Shown here piece by piece: positions 29,680 to 38,900 of a stretch of 64,000 nucleotides of DNA. This DNA comes from Flavobacterium sp. N1736 (lineage in GTDB: Bacteria > Bacteroidota > Bacteroidia > Flavobacteriales > Flavobacteriaceae): the NCBI RefSeq assembly GCF_025947065.1, contig NZ_CP109994.1, forward strand, positions 2,232,001 through 2,296,000, in the 5' to 3' direction. How positions within the stretch are numbered: position 1 is the first letter of the stretch; every line of letters begins with the position of its first letter. The notes beneath the pieces are model-generated. The model saw nothing but the letters and a program-made list of their open reading frames with translations, searched no databases and had not been told where the DNA came from. The position numbers and the translations under genes are program-made.

Positions 29680-32600
29680 ATGAAAAAATCTGCTTCATTA
29701 CCGCCTGTGCTTACAGACGAAGAATTGCTTACCAAAACACAAAAATACACCTTTAAGTACTTTTGGGATTATGCATCGAGTTCAGGAATGGCATACGAAC
29801 GTATTCCTGTTGAAGGAGCAGCCGGAAATACTGTTACTTCCGGCGGTTCCGGATTTGGAGTAATGGCTATTTTAGTTGGTATCGAAAGAGGTTTTATTAC
29901 CAGAGAAGAAGGACGCCAGCGAATGGAGAAAATTGTTGATTTCCTGACTAACTCCGCAACAAATTACAAAGGTGCTTTTGCCCATTGGATGAATGGAAAT
30001 ACCGGCGAAACCATTCCGTTTAGTACAGATGATAATGGCGCCGATCTGGTCGAAACATCATTTATGATACAAGGTTTGCTTACGGCACGTCAGTATTTTA
30101 ATCAGCCCATTTTAACCGAACAGGATTTAGTTGTTAAAATCAATATCCTTTGGAACAATGTCGACTGGAACTTTTTTACATTTGGATCAGACAGGCTTTA
30201 CTGGCATTGTAATAATGAGTTGCAGAATGTGCTTAAATTGCAGATTATCGGCTGGAACGAATGTATGATTACGTATCTGTTAGCTATTGCTTCACCAACT
30301 CACCCCATCGCTCCCGGTTTATGGCAAAGCGGTTGGTCATCAGGCAGTACCTATAAAACCAAAAATCAAAAGTTTTATGATATAACGCTTCCTGTTGGCA
30401 GAGGAAGTGCAAAAGGCGGCCCATTATTTTTCTCTCATTATTCATTTCTCGGGTTTAACCCAAAAAATTTGCGGGATAGTTATAATGACGTAAATTATTT
30501 TCAGCAAAATCAGGCTCATACCTTGATAAACAGAGCGTATTGTCAGGAAAATCCGTTGGAATATAAAGGATATGGCGAGAATAAAGCCTGGGGACTAACG
30601 GCTTCTGATGGTCCTGTAAGTTACAGCGCACATTCACCCGGAAACGACAAAGGTGTCATTGCGCCAACGGCAGCTATTTCTGCAATGCCTTATACTCCCA
30701 AAGAATCATTAGCTGCCCTGAGGTATTTTCATGATCAGTTGGGAGCTAAAACATGGAACGAAAAAGCCGGATTTTTAGACTCTTTCAGTGAAACAGTCAA
30801 TTGGAGCGATGCCAGTTATTTGGCAATCGATCAGGGTCCGATTATTTGTATGATAGAAAATTACCGTTCCGGTTTGCTTTGGGATTATTTTATGTCGGCT
30901 CCAGAAATTCAGACAGCATTAGGCAAACTGCAATTTAAACCGGATTATTATCCGCGTCTCATAATCAGAGAACCGCTTGTATTAGATAATTTTGAAAACG
31001 GACAAATCAACTTTACAAATAAAATAAATATCAATCCGGCAGGCGCTACGGAAATTACTGTGGTAAATAATCCAGACAAAACCGGATCAAACCAAAGTAA
31101 TAAAGTCCTGAAATTTAAACGACTTGACAATGCCATTAAATGGGCAGGATTTTTTTGTACGCTAAAAGAACCCCTTACCGAGTATAAGTATTTGTACATG
31201 AAGTATTATCGCAATAATCCAAACTCTCAGATCAGAGTTAATATTGGAACTGAATTCCTGCCTCAAAGTCCACTGGATAAAGTAAACGAATGGGGAGTTG
31301 CCGTATTTGATTTATTGACGAATAAGGTAAAAGATATCAGCAGTTTTGGTATTCAGCCTGATTTTACTGATAATCGTGCCGTTGGAGATATTGTTTATAT
31401 CGATGAGTTAACTTTTAGCGATACAGAAATTGATATTAATCCTTTTTATAATAACAATCCTAAAGAACTCAAAGCTACTAATATACAAGCCAATTCTGTT
31501 TCTTTATCGTGGGATGTACTTCCGGGAATAACTTCATTTGACGTTTTTCAAGAAGGTGTTTTTCATCAAAATGTTACCTCCAATTTTATCACTATACATA
31601 ACCTGAATTCATTTGATATTTACTATTTCTCAGTAAGAGGCCGCGATGACAATCTGAACCTTTTTACTAAAATGAGCAATAGTCTTTATATAACAACAGA
31701 AGAAACAAAAACACATAAAGATCTACGGATGGCGTGGTGGCGTGAAGCGGGTTTCGGGCTATTTCTGCATTGGGGCGCTTACTCCGGACTGGCAGGACAT
31801 TATACAGGACCAACTTTAATAAAATCCGGTCCCGGCATTGGACCAGATTACTGGATGCAGGATTATTACTCTGCTTATCGTCCGGAATGGATTAATCCTG
31901 ACGGAACTATTAAAATTGATCCCGCGACAGGAGAACCTTACGCGCGCGGTCAATATGCAGAATGGATTATGTTTGCAGCCCAGATTCCGCGAAGCGAATA
32001 CAAAACGCGCTGGCAGCAAAATTTTACGGCGCAAAACTTCAATGCTTCCGAATGGGTAAGAATGGCAAAAGATGCCGGCATGAAATATATTGTCGTTACC
32101 GCCAAACATCACGAAGGTTTTGCTTTGATACACACCCATCACGTTGGATATAATATTCAGGATGATACCAATATTTCGGCAGATATTTTGAAAAATTTGG
32201 TAATTGAAGCACATGCGGCAGGATTAAAAATTGGATTTTATTATTCGCAATGTCTCGATTGGATGAATCCGGGAGGAATGGGCTGGATACCTCAAAATAC
32301 AACACCCAGTCATGAAGCTTCTTATGATGAAAAAGCACAATATACTGATACGATTGTTGTACCTCACATTCAAACCATGATTAATGATTACGATATTGAT
32401 TTGCTTTGGTGGGATATGGGTGAAGGCAGTACACCTGAATTTCGTTACAGAATGATGAAAGCAATTAAAAACATTCCCGGATCTGAACGTTTGATATTCA
32501 ATAACCGAATGGAAGATGGTTTGACCGGAGATTATTTTACCCCGGAACAAAACATTCCAAGTATGCCACCAAACGGAAACGGAACAGATTGGGAAACTTG

Positions 32601-33948
32601 CATGACCATGAATGATAATTGGGGATATGATGCTTATGATCCGCGCTGGAAAACCGAGAAAGATTTAATTCAAAAGTTAATTGATATTATCAGTAAAGGA
32701 GGTAATTTCCTGCTCAATATAGGTCCTGAAGGAGACGGAACATTTCCGCATGAAGCCGTAAACAGACTGGATGGTTTTGCAGCCTGGATGGCTATAAATA
32801 AAATGGCTATAGAAAAAGCACAGCCAAGTCCTTACACCAAACAATTATCCTGGGGACGGGCGACCCGCAAAATTACAGACGGAATACAATATCTCTATCT
32901 GCATATATTTACTGATAACTGGCCTACGGACGAAAATTTACTTGTTCCCGATTTGCCCGAAGGAAGTATTGTAAAATCGTATTTCCTTGCCGATACTACC
33001 AAAACAGCATTAAATATAACCCCAAATGACAAGGCTTCGGGATATATTATTCCTGTTCCTGCTGCTCCGCTGGATAGTATAAGTACAACTATTGTTTTAG
33101 AAATGTCAGGTATTGTCGATATTCTTATCAGTTTTGTTAAACAATACAAAGATGGTACACTTAATTTAAATGCGGTCGATGCCACTACAACCGGATTGAG
33201 TATTGAAAACGGACCACTTTATAATCTCGGTTCATGGACTGATGATACTAAATTTGCAACCTGGCATGTTGAAGTTATTCAACCCGGAAATTTCGTTTTG
33301 GATGTTATTGTATCCGGGTATTCAGGACAATTTGTACTAAAAGTAAACCAAGCAGATCAGGGACCGTATCCCTTCACAACAGCAACAACTGATTTTAATA
33401 ACTATCAGACTTTATCCATCGGAATGCTTAATTTACCTGTTGGAATTTATAATATAGAGCTGCATCGTATCTCAAATGGAGGCTGGAATCCTGTAAATGT
33501 GCGTCAAGTTTCAATTCATGTTCCCATAGATACCACTCCTATTATCAATCAAAATGCAGACAGAATGCTTATTCTTCCTGCTCAAAGCGCAATATTACAC
33601 GGAAGTGGTATCAAGATAGAAAACGCACCCAATTATAATATTGGCGGATGGACAAATGCAGCTTCTTATGTAGCATGGAGAGTCAAAATAAATGTGGCAG
33701 GCATCTACCATTTGCAAAGTGAGCTCGCGGGTTATTCAGGTAAATTCCAACTAAAAATAAACGATAGTTTAAGTATTATTTATCCGTTTACTACAACTAA
33801 TAATAATTTTACAAACTATCAAATCAAACAATTGGGTAATGTTTATCTGGAAGAAGGAATTTATTATATTGAATTACACCGTATTTCTAACGGAGCATGG
33901 GATCCCGTAAATGTTCGTAATATTACCTTTTATCAGGATCTGCTATAA
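29680..33948 (+). CDS. GH144-FN3-GH29-CBM multidomain glycoside hydrolase, no signal peptide
   Basis: The protein has 1422 residues. Domain 1 (about 10-430) is a Glycoamylase/GH144-type all-alpha barrel (GGSGFGVMAILVGIERGFIT, PHP-like SPTHPI, GGPLFFSHYSFLGF, YLAIDQGPIICMIENYRSG). A beta domain (about 440-590) and an FN3-like domain (about 595-675) follow. Domain 2 (about 680-1090) is a GH29 alpha-L-fucosidase-type barrel with nucleophile-like Asp912 in LLWWDMGEG. Two copies of a 130-residue CBM-like module end the protein, each ending in IELHRISNG then NPVNVR or DPVNVR. The N-terminus MKKSASLPPVLTDEE is not a signal peptide, and an in-frame stop lies three codons upstream, so the protein is cytosolic or the gene lost its leader. 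Confidence 0.85.
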   Translation: MKKSASLPPVLTDEELLTKTQKYTFKYFWDYASSSGMAYERIPVEGAAGNTVTSGGSGFGVMAILVGIERGFITREEGRQRMEKIVDFLTNSATNYKGAFAHWMNGNTGETIPFSTDDNGADLVETSFMIQGLLTARQYFNQPILTEQDLVVKINILWNNVDWNFFTFGSDRLYWHCNNELQNVLKLQIIGWNECMITYLLAIASPTHPIAPGLWQSGWSSGSTYKTKNQKFYDITLPVGRGSAKGGPLFFSHYSFLGFNPKNLRDSYNDVNYFQQNQAHTLINRAYCQENPLEYKGYGENKAWGLTASDGPVSYSAHSPGNDKGVIAPTAAISAMPYTPKESLAALRYFHDQLGAKTWNEKAGFLDSFSETVNWSDASYLAIDQGPIICMIENYRSGLLWDYFMSAPEIQTALGKLQFKPDYYPRLIIREPLVLDNFENGQINFTNKININPAGATEITVVNNPDKTGSNQSNKVLKFKRLDNAIKWAGFFCTLKEPLTEYKYLYMKYYRNNPNSQIRVNIGTEFLPQSPLDKVNEWGVAVFDLLTNKVKDISSFGIQPDFTDNRAVGDIVYIDELTFSDTEIDINPFYNNNPKELKATNIQANSVSLSWDVLPGITSFDVFQEGVFHQNVTSNFITIHNLNSFDIYYFSVRGRDDNLNLFTKMSNSLYITTEETKTHKDLRMAWWREAGFGLFLHWGAYSGLAGHYTGPTLIKSGPGIGPDYWMQDYYSAYRPEWINPDGTIKIDPATGEPYARGQYAEWIMFAAQIPRSEYKTRWQQNFTAQNFNASEWVRMAKDAGMKYIVVTAKHHEGFALIHTHHVGYNIQDDTNISADILKNLVIEAHAAGLKIGFYYSQCLDWMNPGGMGWIPQNTTPSHEASYDEKAQYTDTIVVPHIQTMINDYDIDLLWWDMGEGSTPEFRYRMMKAIKNIPGSERLIFNNRMEDGLTGDYFTPEQNIPSMPPNGNGTDWETCMTMNDNWGYDAYDPRWKTEKDLIQKLIDIISKGGNFLLNIGPEGDGTFPHEAVNRLDGFAAWMAINKMAIEKAQPSPYTKQLSWGRATRKITDGIQYLYLHIFTDNWPTDENLLVPDLPEGSIVKSYFLADTTKTALNITPNDKASGYIIPVPAAPLDSISTTIVLEMSGIVDILISFVKQYKDGTLNLNAVDATTTGLSIENGPLYNLGSWTDDTKFATWHVEVIQPGNFVLDVIVSGYSGQFVLKVNQADQGPYPFTTATTDFNNYQTLSIGMLNLPVGIYNIELHRISNGGWNPVNVRQVSIHVPIDTTPIINQNADRMLILPAQSAILHGSGIKIENAPNYNIGGWTNAASYVAWRVKINVAGIYHLQSELAGYSGKFQLKINDSLSIIYPFTTTNNNFTNYQIKQLGNVYLEEGIYYIELHRISNGAWDPVNVRNITFYQDLL

Positions 33949-33962
33949 AATGAATTTGTATC

Positions 33963-33995
33963 AGAGATAGTAGCAAGGCATTCTTGCTGCTTCTC
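33963..33995. terminator. Hairpin between convergent genes
   Basis: AGCAAG/CTTGCT with a 5-base loop is extended imperfectly by GAGA/TCTC. It lies between the GH fusion stop and the convergent phospholipase gene. There is no strong T-run, so it is only a possible bidirectional terminator. Confidence 0.35.
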
Positions 33996-34008
33996 TCATA
34001 CAAAAAAT

Positions 34009-34830
34009 TTAAAAAATCCCCATATTTTCAGGTTTGATTGTAAATCCTAAACGTACCATACTTTTGTGTTCCTGATAATCGATCAAACTTTCTGTGTAGC
34101 CCACAAACCATTGAAGCGTAAGATAATAATTCTCAGTTTTGTATGGTCTCCAGTTAACTTGTGTCTGCAAAGATCCATAATTAATAAGACCACTTCCCTT
34201 TCTGAAAAGAATGTCAGCACTCCATCTTCCGGGTTGTATTTGATAAGTGGCGCTCGCTTCGCCGTATCCAACATATTTGGTAAGCTCCGGATTATCTTCT
34301 TTATCAACAAGCGGAATCCATCCTCTTAGTCCAACAACCCATCGTGGCGAAATTTGTGACTTTAGCGAAAAAGCAAGCATGTTCCAGGTTCTGGAATAAA
34401 TAGAATCCCTGCCGTTTGATTCATGTTCTAATGAAATTGTTCCATATGTTAACCTTCCTCCTTTTAAATAAAACGGACGTACGATGGCAACACCGGGATT
34501 AAAATTAATTTCGGCAAAGGGTTTTGAATTGGCATAAATATCCCAAAAAGCTTTTTGAGTATATAATAAATACGGAAAAAAACCGCCCCACAAAGGTTTT
34601 GATTTCAATCGTAACTTAAAACTCACCTGATATTTTACATCGGCAGTATTGCGGGTAATATCAGTATTAATGGGCACACCGGTTAAAAAATAATTATCTC
34701 TGTGTACAGAAAAACTAGGCTCTTTCAAGAGCGAATCTGCTGCCCGAAAATTTTTCTTCTCTTCTAAAATTTGTGAATTTGCTTTGAATGAAAACAAAAT
34801 AAAAAAAATCAATAGATACTTTAAATGCAT
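34009..34830 (-). CDS. pldA: Outer-membrane phospholipase A (OMPLA)
   Basis: This is a barrel enzyme of 273 residues that hydrolyses misplaced phospholipids in the outer leaflet. A signal peptide ends FKANSQ. The catalytic triad matches E. coli PldA in sequence and spacing: His136 and Ser138 in EHESNGRDS, and Asn150 in SRTWNML. Alternating aromatic strands continue to the C-terminus. It is convergent with the GH fusion and has a long upstream gap. Confidence 0.92.
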   Translation of the reverse strand: MHLKYLLIFFILFSFKANSQILEEKKNFRAADSLLKEPSFSVHRDNYFLTGVPINTDITRNTADVKYQVSFKLRLKSKPLWGGFFPYLLYTQKAFWDIYANSKPFAEINFNPGVAIVRPFYLKGGRLTYGTISLEHESNGRDSIYSRTWNMLAFSLKSQISPRWVVGLRGWIPLVDKEDNPELTKYVGYGEASATYQIQPGRWSADILFRKGSGLINYGSLQTQVNWRPYKTENYYLTLQWFVGYTESLIDYQEHKSMVRLGFTIKPENMGIF

Positions 34831-35383
34831 TTATATGGATTAAATTGGGATTATTTTTTAATTTTTATAAATGTCCTTTATTTCAATGAATGATATTGGC
34901 TCAATAAAAATAAGTGTTAACCCAAAAAATTATAACAAATATAATAATAGATTCAGCTGAAAAATTGCCTCTTTTACATATTCAATTGTATGTTAAAACG
35001 CTGGTGATTTTACCTATTTATTCCTAATTTTATGCATTAAGAAAATTGACCGTACATACGGCTCCCCAATCAATTTACCTTAATAAAATTCCCTTTTGAT
35101 CTGCATTATAGTTATTCCCTCTTTTTTATGAATGGTGCAAACCAAATTCATTAGGGCTTGCCAATGTCCGTAAACTGCTGTGCACATCACACCTTACATC
35201 TAAACAATTAAAAAACAAACAATTAACTCAGAACACTTTAACTGAGTTCCTGTCCAATTTACCCCCCGCTTCGCCCATTTAAGCCACTTTGTGATTAAAT
35301 ATGCTGGAATCGCAAAATATCTTTGCCTCAGAAATTTAAAACACATTTCAACTTAAAATTTTATTCATTATCAAACTTATATT
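34831..35383. other. 553-base gap before the SDR gene
   Basis: I see no ORF worth calling and no close match to the repeats elsewhere in the window. The left end is the pldA leader. The sequence around 35040-35280 is less AT-rich than usual for intergenic DNA here and includes CCCCCCGCTTCGCCC, which may be the decayed remains of a gene. The right end holds the SDR promoter. Confidence 0.5.
35318..35325 (+). promoter_or_regulatory. -7 box of SDR promoter
   Basis: TATCTTTG fits the Bacteroidota -7 consensus TAnnTTTG and lies 58 bases before the ATG. The nearest TTTG upstream is 26 bases away, longer than the usual 17-23, so the -33 element is doubtful. Confidence 0.5.
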
Positions 35384-36133
35384 ATGAAAATTCTTGAAAA
35401 CAAAGTAGCCCTTATTACAGGTGCAGGTGCCGGTATTGGAAAAGCAACCGCTTTGCTTTTAGCCGAAAATGGCGCAAAGGTAGTTGTGTCAAACATTAGT
35501 AAAGAAAACGGTCAGGCAGTTGTAAAGGAAATAATTGAAAAAGGAGGCGATGCCATTTTTTTTAAAGCCGATGTTGCCAGCGCTGCTGAAAATGAAGCCC
35601 TGGTTGCCTATACCTTAAAGCATTACGGACAACTGGACATTGCGGTGAACAATGCCGGTATTGTTGGTCCATTCGGGCTGACGGGCGATTATCCGCTGGA
35701 GGACTGGCAGAAAGTAATCGACGTAAATCTCTCGGGTGTTTTTTATGGACTGCGCTACCAAATACCAGCCATGATCGAAAGAGGCGGAAGTATTGTCAAT
35801 CTAGCGTCTATCCTGGGTCAGGTTGGAACCAAGTTTTTGCCTGCTTATGTTGCGGCAAAACATGGTGTGGTAGGTCTTACCAAAGCAGCAGCACTGGAAT
35901 ATGCAGATAAAAATATCCGTATTAATTCTATCGCGCCGAGCTACATTAAAACACCGCTGGTAATGAAAACCCTTGACCAGGCAACTATTGATACAGTAGT
36001 AGAATCACTACCGCTTGGACGTATGGGCGAACCTGAAGAAATAGCAGAACTGATTCTGTTTCTGGCATCTCCTAAATCATCCTATGTTACCGGAGGCTAT
36101 TATCCTGTAGATGGCGGTTTTTTGGCTCAATAG
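35384..36133 (+). CDS. SDR-family oxidoreductase
   Basis: This is a classical short-chain dehydrogenase of 249 residues: cofactor motif TGAGAGIG at 12-19, NNAG at 89-92, catalytic Ser142, Tyr155 and Lys159. The C-terminal YVTGGYYPVDGGFLAQ matches the FabG/glucose-1-dehydrogenase-like branch. SNISKE at the end of beta-2 lacks the acidic residue typical of strict NAD enzymes, so NADP is possible. Substrate unknown. It precedes ohr, which has its own promoter, so both may be stress genes rather than one operon. Confidence 0.9.
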   Translation: MKILENKVALITGAGAGIGKATALLLAENGAKVVVSNISKENGQAVVKEIIEKGGDAIFFKADVASAAENEALVAYTLKHYGQLDIAVNNAGIVGPFGLTGDYPLEDWQKVIDVNLSGVFYGLRYQIPAMIERGGSIVNLASILGQVGTKFLPAYVAAKHGVVGLTKAAALEYADKNIRINSIAPSYIKTPLVMKTLDQATIDTVVESLPLGRMGEPEEIAELILFLASPKSSYVTGGYYPVDGGFLAQ

Positions 36134-36272
36134 CCATAAGAAACACCAAAATTTGCACAATTAGAACATCTGAAAAATTAATAAAAAAATATCCGGCATA
36201 GCAAATGTCCAGTTCACCTTTCAATTTGTCGGCTTAAACAATATAGCCATAGGCTGAGGCTTAAAACCAGAC

Positions 36273-36280
36273 TAATTTTG
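36273..36280 (+). promoter_or_regulatory. -7 box of ohr promoter
   Basis: TAATTTTG fits TAnnTTTG and lies 37 bases before the ATG. There is no TTTG at the expected -33 distance, which would suit an activated or regulated promoter. Confidence 0.5.
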
Positions 36281-36317
36281 ATCTATAAATTCATAACAAC
36301 TTAAATTTTTACAAAAA

Positions 36318-36746
36318 ATGGAAAACACAATCCCACAACCAGAAAAAGTGCTTTATACAGCAAAAACACGTACTACAGGAGGCCGCGAAGGCTCAGCTCA
36401 AAGTTCTGACGATCGTTTGAACATTAAACTTACATCACCGGGCGCAGCGGGTCCGGGTACAAACCCAGAACAATTGTTCGCAGCAGGATGGTCTGCCTGC
36501 TTTATTGGAGCTATGGGTATTGCAGCAGGAAAATTAGGCATCAGGCTGCCTGCTGACACTGCAGTAGATACCGAAGTAGACTTATATCAAACAGGCAGTG
36601 AGTATTATTTACAGGCACGCTTAAACGTTAGCCTTCCGGGTATCGATAAAGAAACTGTAAATACGATCACAACAATGGCGCACCAGACCTGTCCTTATTC
36701 TAAAATGACAAGAGGAAACGTAAATGTTACCATCACTGCAGTCTAA
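36318..36746 (+). CDS. ohr: Organic hydroperoxide resistance protein (Ohr, OsmC superfamily)
   Basis: This is a thiol peroxidase of 142 residues that reduces organic hydroperoxides with lipoylated partners. The reactive Cys61 is in GWSACFIGAM and the resolving Cys125 in HQTCPYSKMTRGN, the standard Ohr pair. LYTAKTRTTGGREG at the N-terminus carries the Arg that activates the thiol. No OhrR repressor is adjacent. A strong terminator follows within 10 bases. Confidence 0.95.
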   Translation: MENTIPQPEKVLYTAKTRTTGGREGSAQSSDDRLNIKLTSPGAAGPGTNPEQLFAAGWSACFIGAMGIAAGKLGIRLPADTAVDTEVDLYQTGSEYYLQARLNVSLPGIDKETVNTITTMAHQTCPYSKMTRGNVNVTITAV

Positions 36747-36753
36747 GTTATTT

Positions 36754-36787
36754 GGGTCAGCACTGTTTAACAGTGCCGACCCTTTTT
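36754..36787 (+). terminator. Strong terminator after ohr
   Basis: A 12-base stem (GGGTCAGCACTG with CAGTGCCGACCC, one mismatch) has a 5-base TTTAA loop and is followed by T5. The next ORF begins 13 bases later, so it is either read through or has an unseen promoter. Confidence 0.9.
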
Positions 36788-36799
36788 AAAACAAATACT

Positions 36800-37021
36800 A
36801 TGAAAAAAATTAAAAATACTGTCTCTGCCCTTTCCTTGAAAACGCATGCGCAGTTGGATACTTTTGACCATCTCAAAATCAATAAATCAGATTATTCATT
36901 TGACAATATGTATTGTAATAATGAAGTCTTGAGAGAGGTAATACTGGAAACAGAAAACCCATCATGCGAAACAGGAATGCTAATGGATATGATGGAAAGT
37001 GATGAAGCTCTTTGGATTTAA
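36800..37021 (+). CDS. Small unknown protein, 73 residues
   Basis: It starts with ATG at 36800 (MKKIKNTVSALSLKTHAQLD) and ends GMLMDMMESDEALWI. No signal peptide or membrane segment is visible. It is basic at the start and acidic at the end, with Cys at DNMYCNN and NPSCETG. An upstream reading into the terminator is rejected. The KKIKNTVSALSLK leader and Cys/Asp-rich tail superficially resemble ribosomal-peptide precursors, but no modifying enzyme is near. It lies between the ohr terminator and a LytS kinase, and a longer kinase start would overlap it by 23 bases. Confidence 0.5.
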   Translation: MKKIKNTVSALSLKTHAQLDTFDHLKINKSDYSFDNMYCNNEVLREVILETENPSCETGMLMDMMESDEALWI

Positions 37022-37058
37022 AAAAATTATACCTTTATACAAACTAAACACACTGATC

Positions 37059-38078
37059 ATGAAAAAAGAGAGAAAAATGTTCCAAGTTTCCTGGCGTGTG
37101 ATTTGGGGAAGCTCCCTTGTATTGGGCATACTGGCTTCAATTCCTAAGCTGTGTGAGCAGAATTCCAAAATTAGCGACGCACTCATTAATTCTTCTATTT
37201 CTTTTTTCTTTTCGCTTTTTATCTGGTACTACAATATTTATGCGCTTCCTAAATTTACATCCCGCGGAAGCAGTAAAAATTTCCTCAACGGAAGACTATT
37301 TCTCAGTGTGATAATAGGAATGATTACCATGATACTTATTGTGATCGCTCATGAAGAACTCTTTTTGGTATCAAGATCAGATGCGAGGGTTATGTTTGAA
37401 ATATTGAGTTTTCTTATTAACCTTATTGTTTATATGTTCCTTCATCTGTTATTCCAGAATTACAAAACTCAGCAGATAGGTTTTGAATTGGAGCGAACTA
37501 TCGCTGTTAATTTAGGTGCGCAATACGAACTTTTAAAACAGCAGGTAAATCCGCATTTTCTCTTTAACAGTCTCAATACATTAAAGTCGATGGTTGAAAT
37601 GCAGGATCCCTCCAGTGCTGACTTTATTTTAAAACTTTCCGACTTTTATCGTTTTACACTCGAGAGCAGAAAACTCGACATCATTTCTTTAGGCGAAGAA
37701 CTTCAAATTCTCGAAGCCTATACATATTTATTAAAAGCCCGTTTTGAAGAAGGGTTTGATGTAGAAAATCAGATCGAACCTAAATATTATCAATGTGGCA
37801 TTCCTCCGTTTGCACTGCAGCTTCTTATCGAAAATTGCATCAAACACAATATAGTCTCACTTGACAAGCCCCTTAAAATCAGATTGTACACTGAAAATGA
37901 CTTTGTGGTTGTTGAAAATAAAATACAGCTAAAAATGGGAAGTTTATCAACCGGCGTAGGTCTTGATAATATCAACCAGCGTGTTTTACATCTTACTGAC
38001 AAAGAGATTGAAATTGACAAAAATGAAACTGAGTTTAAAGTAAAAATACCTTTGATCCATGACTATACTAATAATTGA
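37059..38078 (+). CDS. LytS/YehU-type sensor histidine kinase
   Basis: There are 339 residues from the ATG at 37059; an in-frame ATG 60 bases earlier would overlap the small ORF. It has four membrane segments (about 10-30, 45-62, 75-95, 105-125) with no large extracellular domain. The His box is QQVNPHFLFNSLNTL and the ATP-binding N-box is LLIENCIKHN; GVGLDNINQRV is the G-box. It belongs to the family that phosphorylates LytTR regulators, and the next gene is one. The signal is unknown, likely membrane-sensed. Confidence 0.92.
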   Translation: MKKERKMFQVSWRVIWGSSLVLGILASIPKLCEQNSKISDALINSSISFFFSLFIWYYNIYALPKFTSRGSSKNFLNGRLFLSVIIGMITMILIVIAHEELFLVSRSDARVMFEILSFLINLIVYMFLHLLFQNYKTQQIGFELERTIAVNLGAQYELLKQQVNPHFLFNSLNTLKSMVEMQDPSSADFILKLSDFYRFTLESRKLDIISLGEELQILEAYTYLLKARFEEGFDVENQIEPKYYQCGIPPFALQLLIENCIKHNIVSLDKPLKIRLYTENDFVVVENKIQLKMGSLSTGVGLDNINQRVLHLTDKEIEIDKNETEFKVKIPLIHDYTNN

Positions 38079-38826
38079 AGACGAAATCAAAACAGCCAAA
38101 GCGCTGGGGCAAATAATTCTCAGCATTCGTCCGGACGCACAGATTCTGGCATATATTCAGAGTATTGAAACAGCAGTAGAATACCTGAAGGAAAAAGACC
38201 AGCCTGATTTAATATTTATGGATATCCAGCTCGCAGACGGGCTATGTTTTGAAATTTTTAAACGAGTCGAAATAATTTCTCCCGTCATTTTCTGCACCGC
38301 ATTTGACAATTATGCTATTGATGCCTTTAAAGCAAACGGCATCGATTATATACTAAAACCCTTTTCAAGAGAAAGCATAACCCTGGCTATTAAAAAGGCG
38401 GGAGAACTAAAAAATTTCTTTCAGAGAAACCAAAAAAACATTCCTGATTTTGATTACCTCCTTACCCGACAGGGAGAACATACAGGCAAGCGAAGTTTTC
38501 TGGTATTTAAAAACAATAAGTATGTAACAATTCAAACAGATACCATTGCTTTTTTCTTTATCCATTATGAAACAGTTTCTATTATGACTTTTGACAAGTG
38601 CCTCTACCCACTTGCGCAGTCTCTTGACGATGTTTCTAAACTGCTTGCGCCGGGTCAGTTTTTCAGGATTAACAGGCAGTATTTGGTCAACTTCAGCGCC
38701 ATTAAAGAAGTCGAGCATTATTTTTCTCGCAAATTGCTGGTAAAACTCAGTATTCCAACAGAAGAAAGACTTTTGATAGGCAAAGAAAAAACCACAGCCT
38801 TTTTGAGCTGGCTTGAGAACAGATAA
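38059..38826 (+). CDS. LytTR-family response regulator
   Basis: This protein of 255 residues has a receiver with Asp55 in LIFMDIQLADG and Lys in YILKPFS. The LytTR domain begins at about 150 (GKRSFLVFKNNKYVTIQTDTI) and includes FRINRQYLVNF. It overlaps the kinase 3' end by 20 bases, indicating translational coupling. The nearest upstream genes (ohr, SDR, the small ORF) are possible targets. A terminator follows the stop. Confidence 0.93.
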   Translation: MTILIIEDEIKTAKALGQIILSIRPDAQILAYIQSIETAVEYLKEKDQPDLIFMDIQLADGLCFEIFKRVEIISPVIFCTAFDNYAIDAFKANGIDYILKPFSRESITLAIKKAGELKNFFQRNQKNIPDFDYLLTRQGEHTGKRSFLVFKNNKYVTIQTDTIAFFFIHYETVSIMTFDKCLYPLAQSLDDVSKLLAPGQFFRINRQYLVNFSAIKEVEHYFSRKLLVKLSIPTEERLLIGKEKTTAFLSWLENR

Positions 38827-38830
38827 AGCA

Positions 38831-38856
38831 AAAAGCCCTGAATTTAAAGGGCTTTT
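38831..38856 (+). terminator. Terminator after second LytTR gene
   Basis: AAAAGCCCT/AGGGCTTTT has an 8-base loop and one more T after it. Confidence 0.85.
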
Positions 38857-38900
38857 TTAATACACTAAAGAAATTCCTAAATCTAAAAAGCCACAAAATT

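Noticed and set aside
27049-33948. Polysaccharide utilisation locus
   Set aside because: A TonB-dependent receptor and a large glycoside hydrolase are near each other, but there is no SusD-like gene, the enzyme lacks a signal peptide, and the receptor is of the OMP_b-brl type.
36752-36799. Longer start for the small ORF before the kinase
   Set aside because: These codons lie inside the ohr terminator stem and T-run; the ATG at 36800 is a better start.
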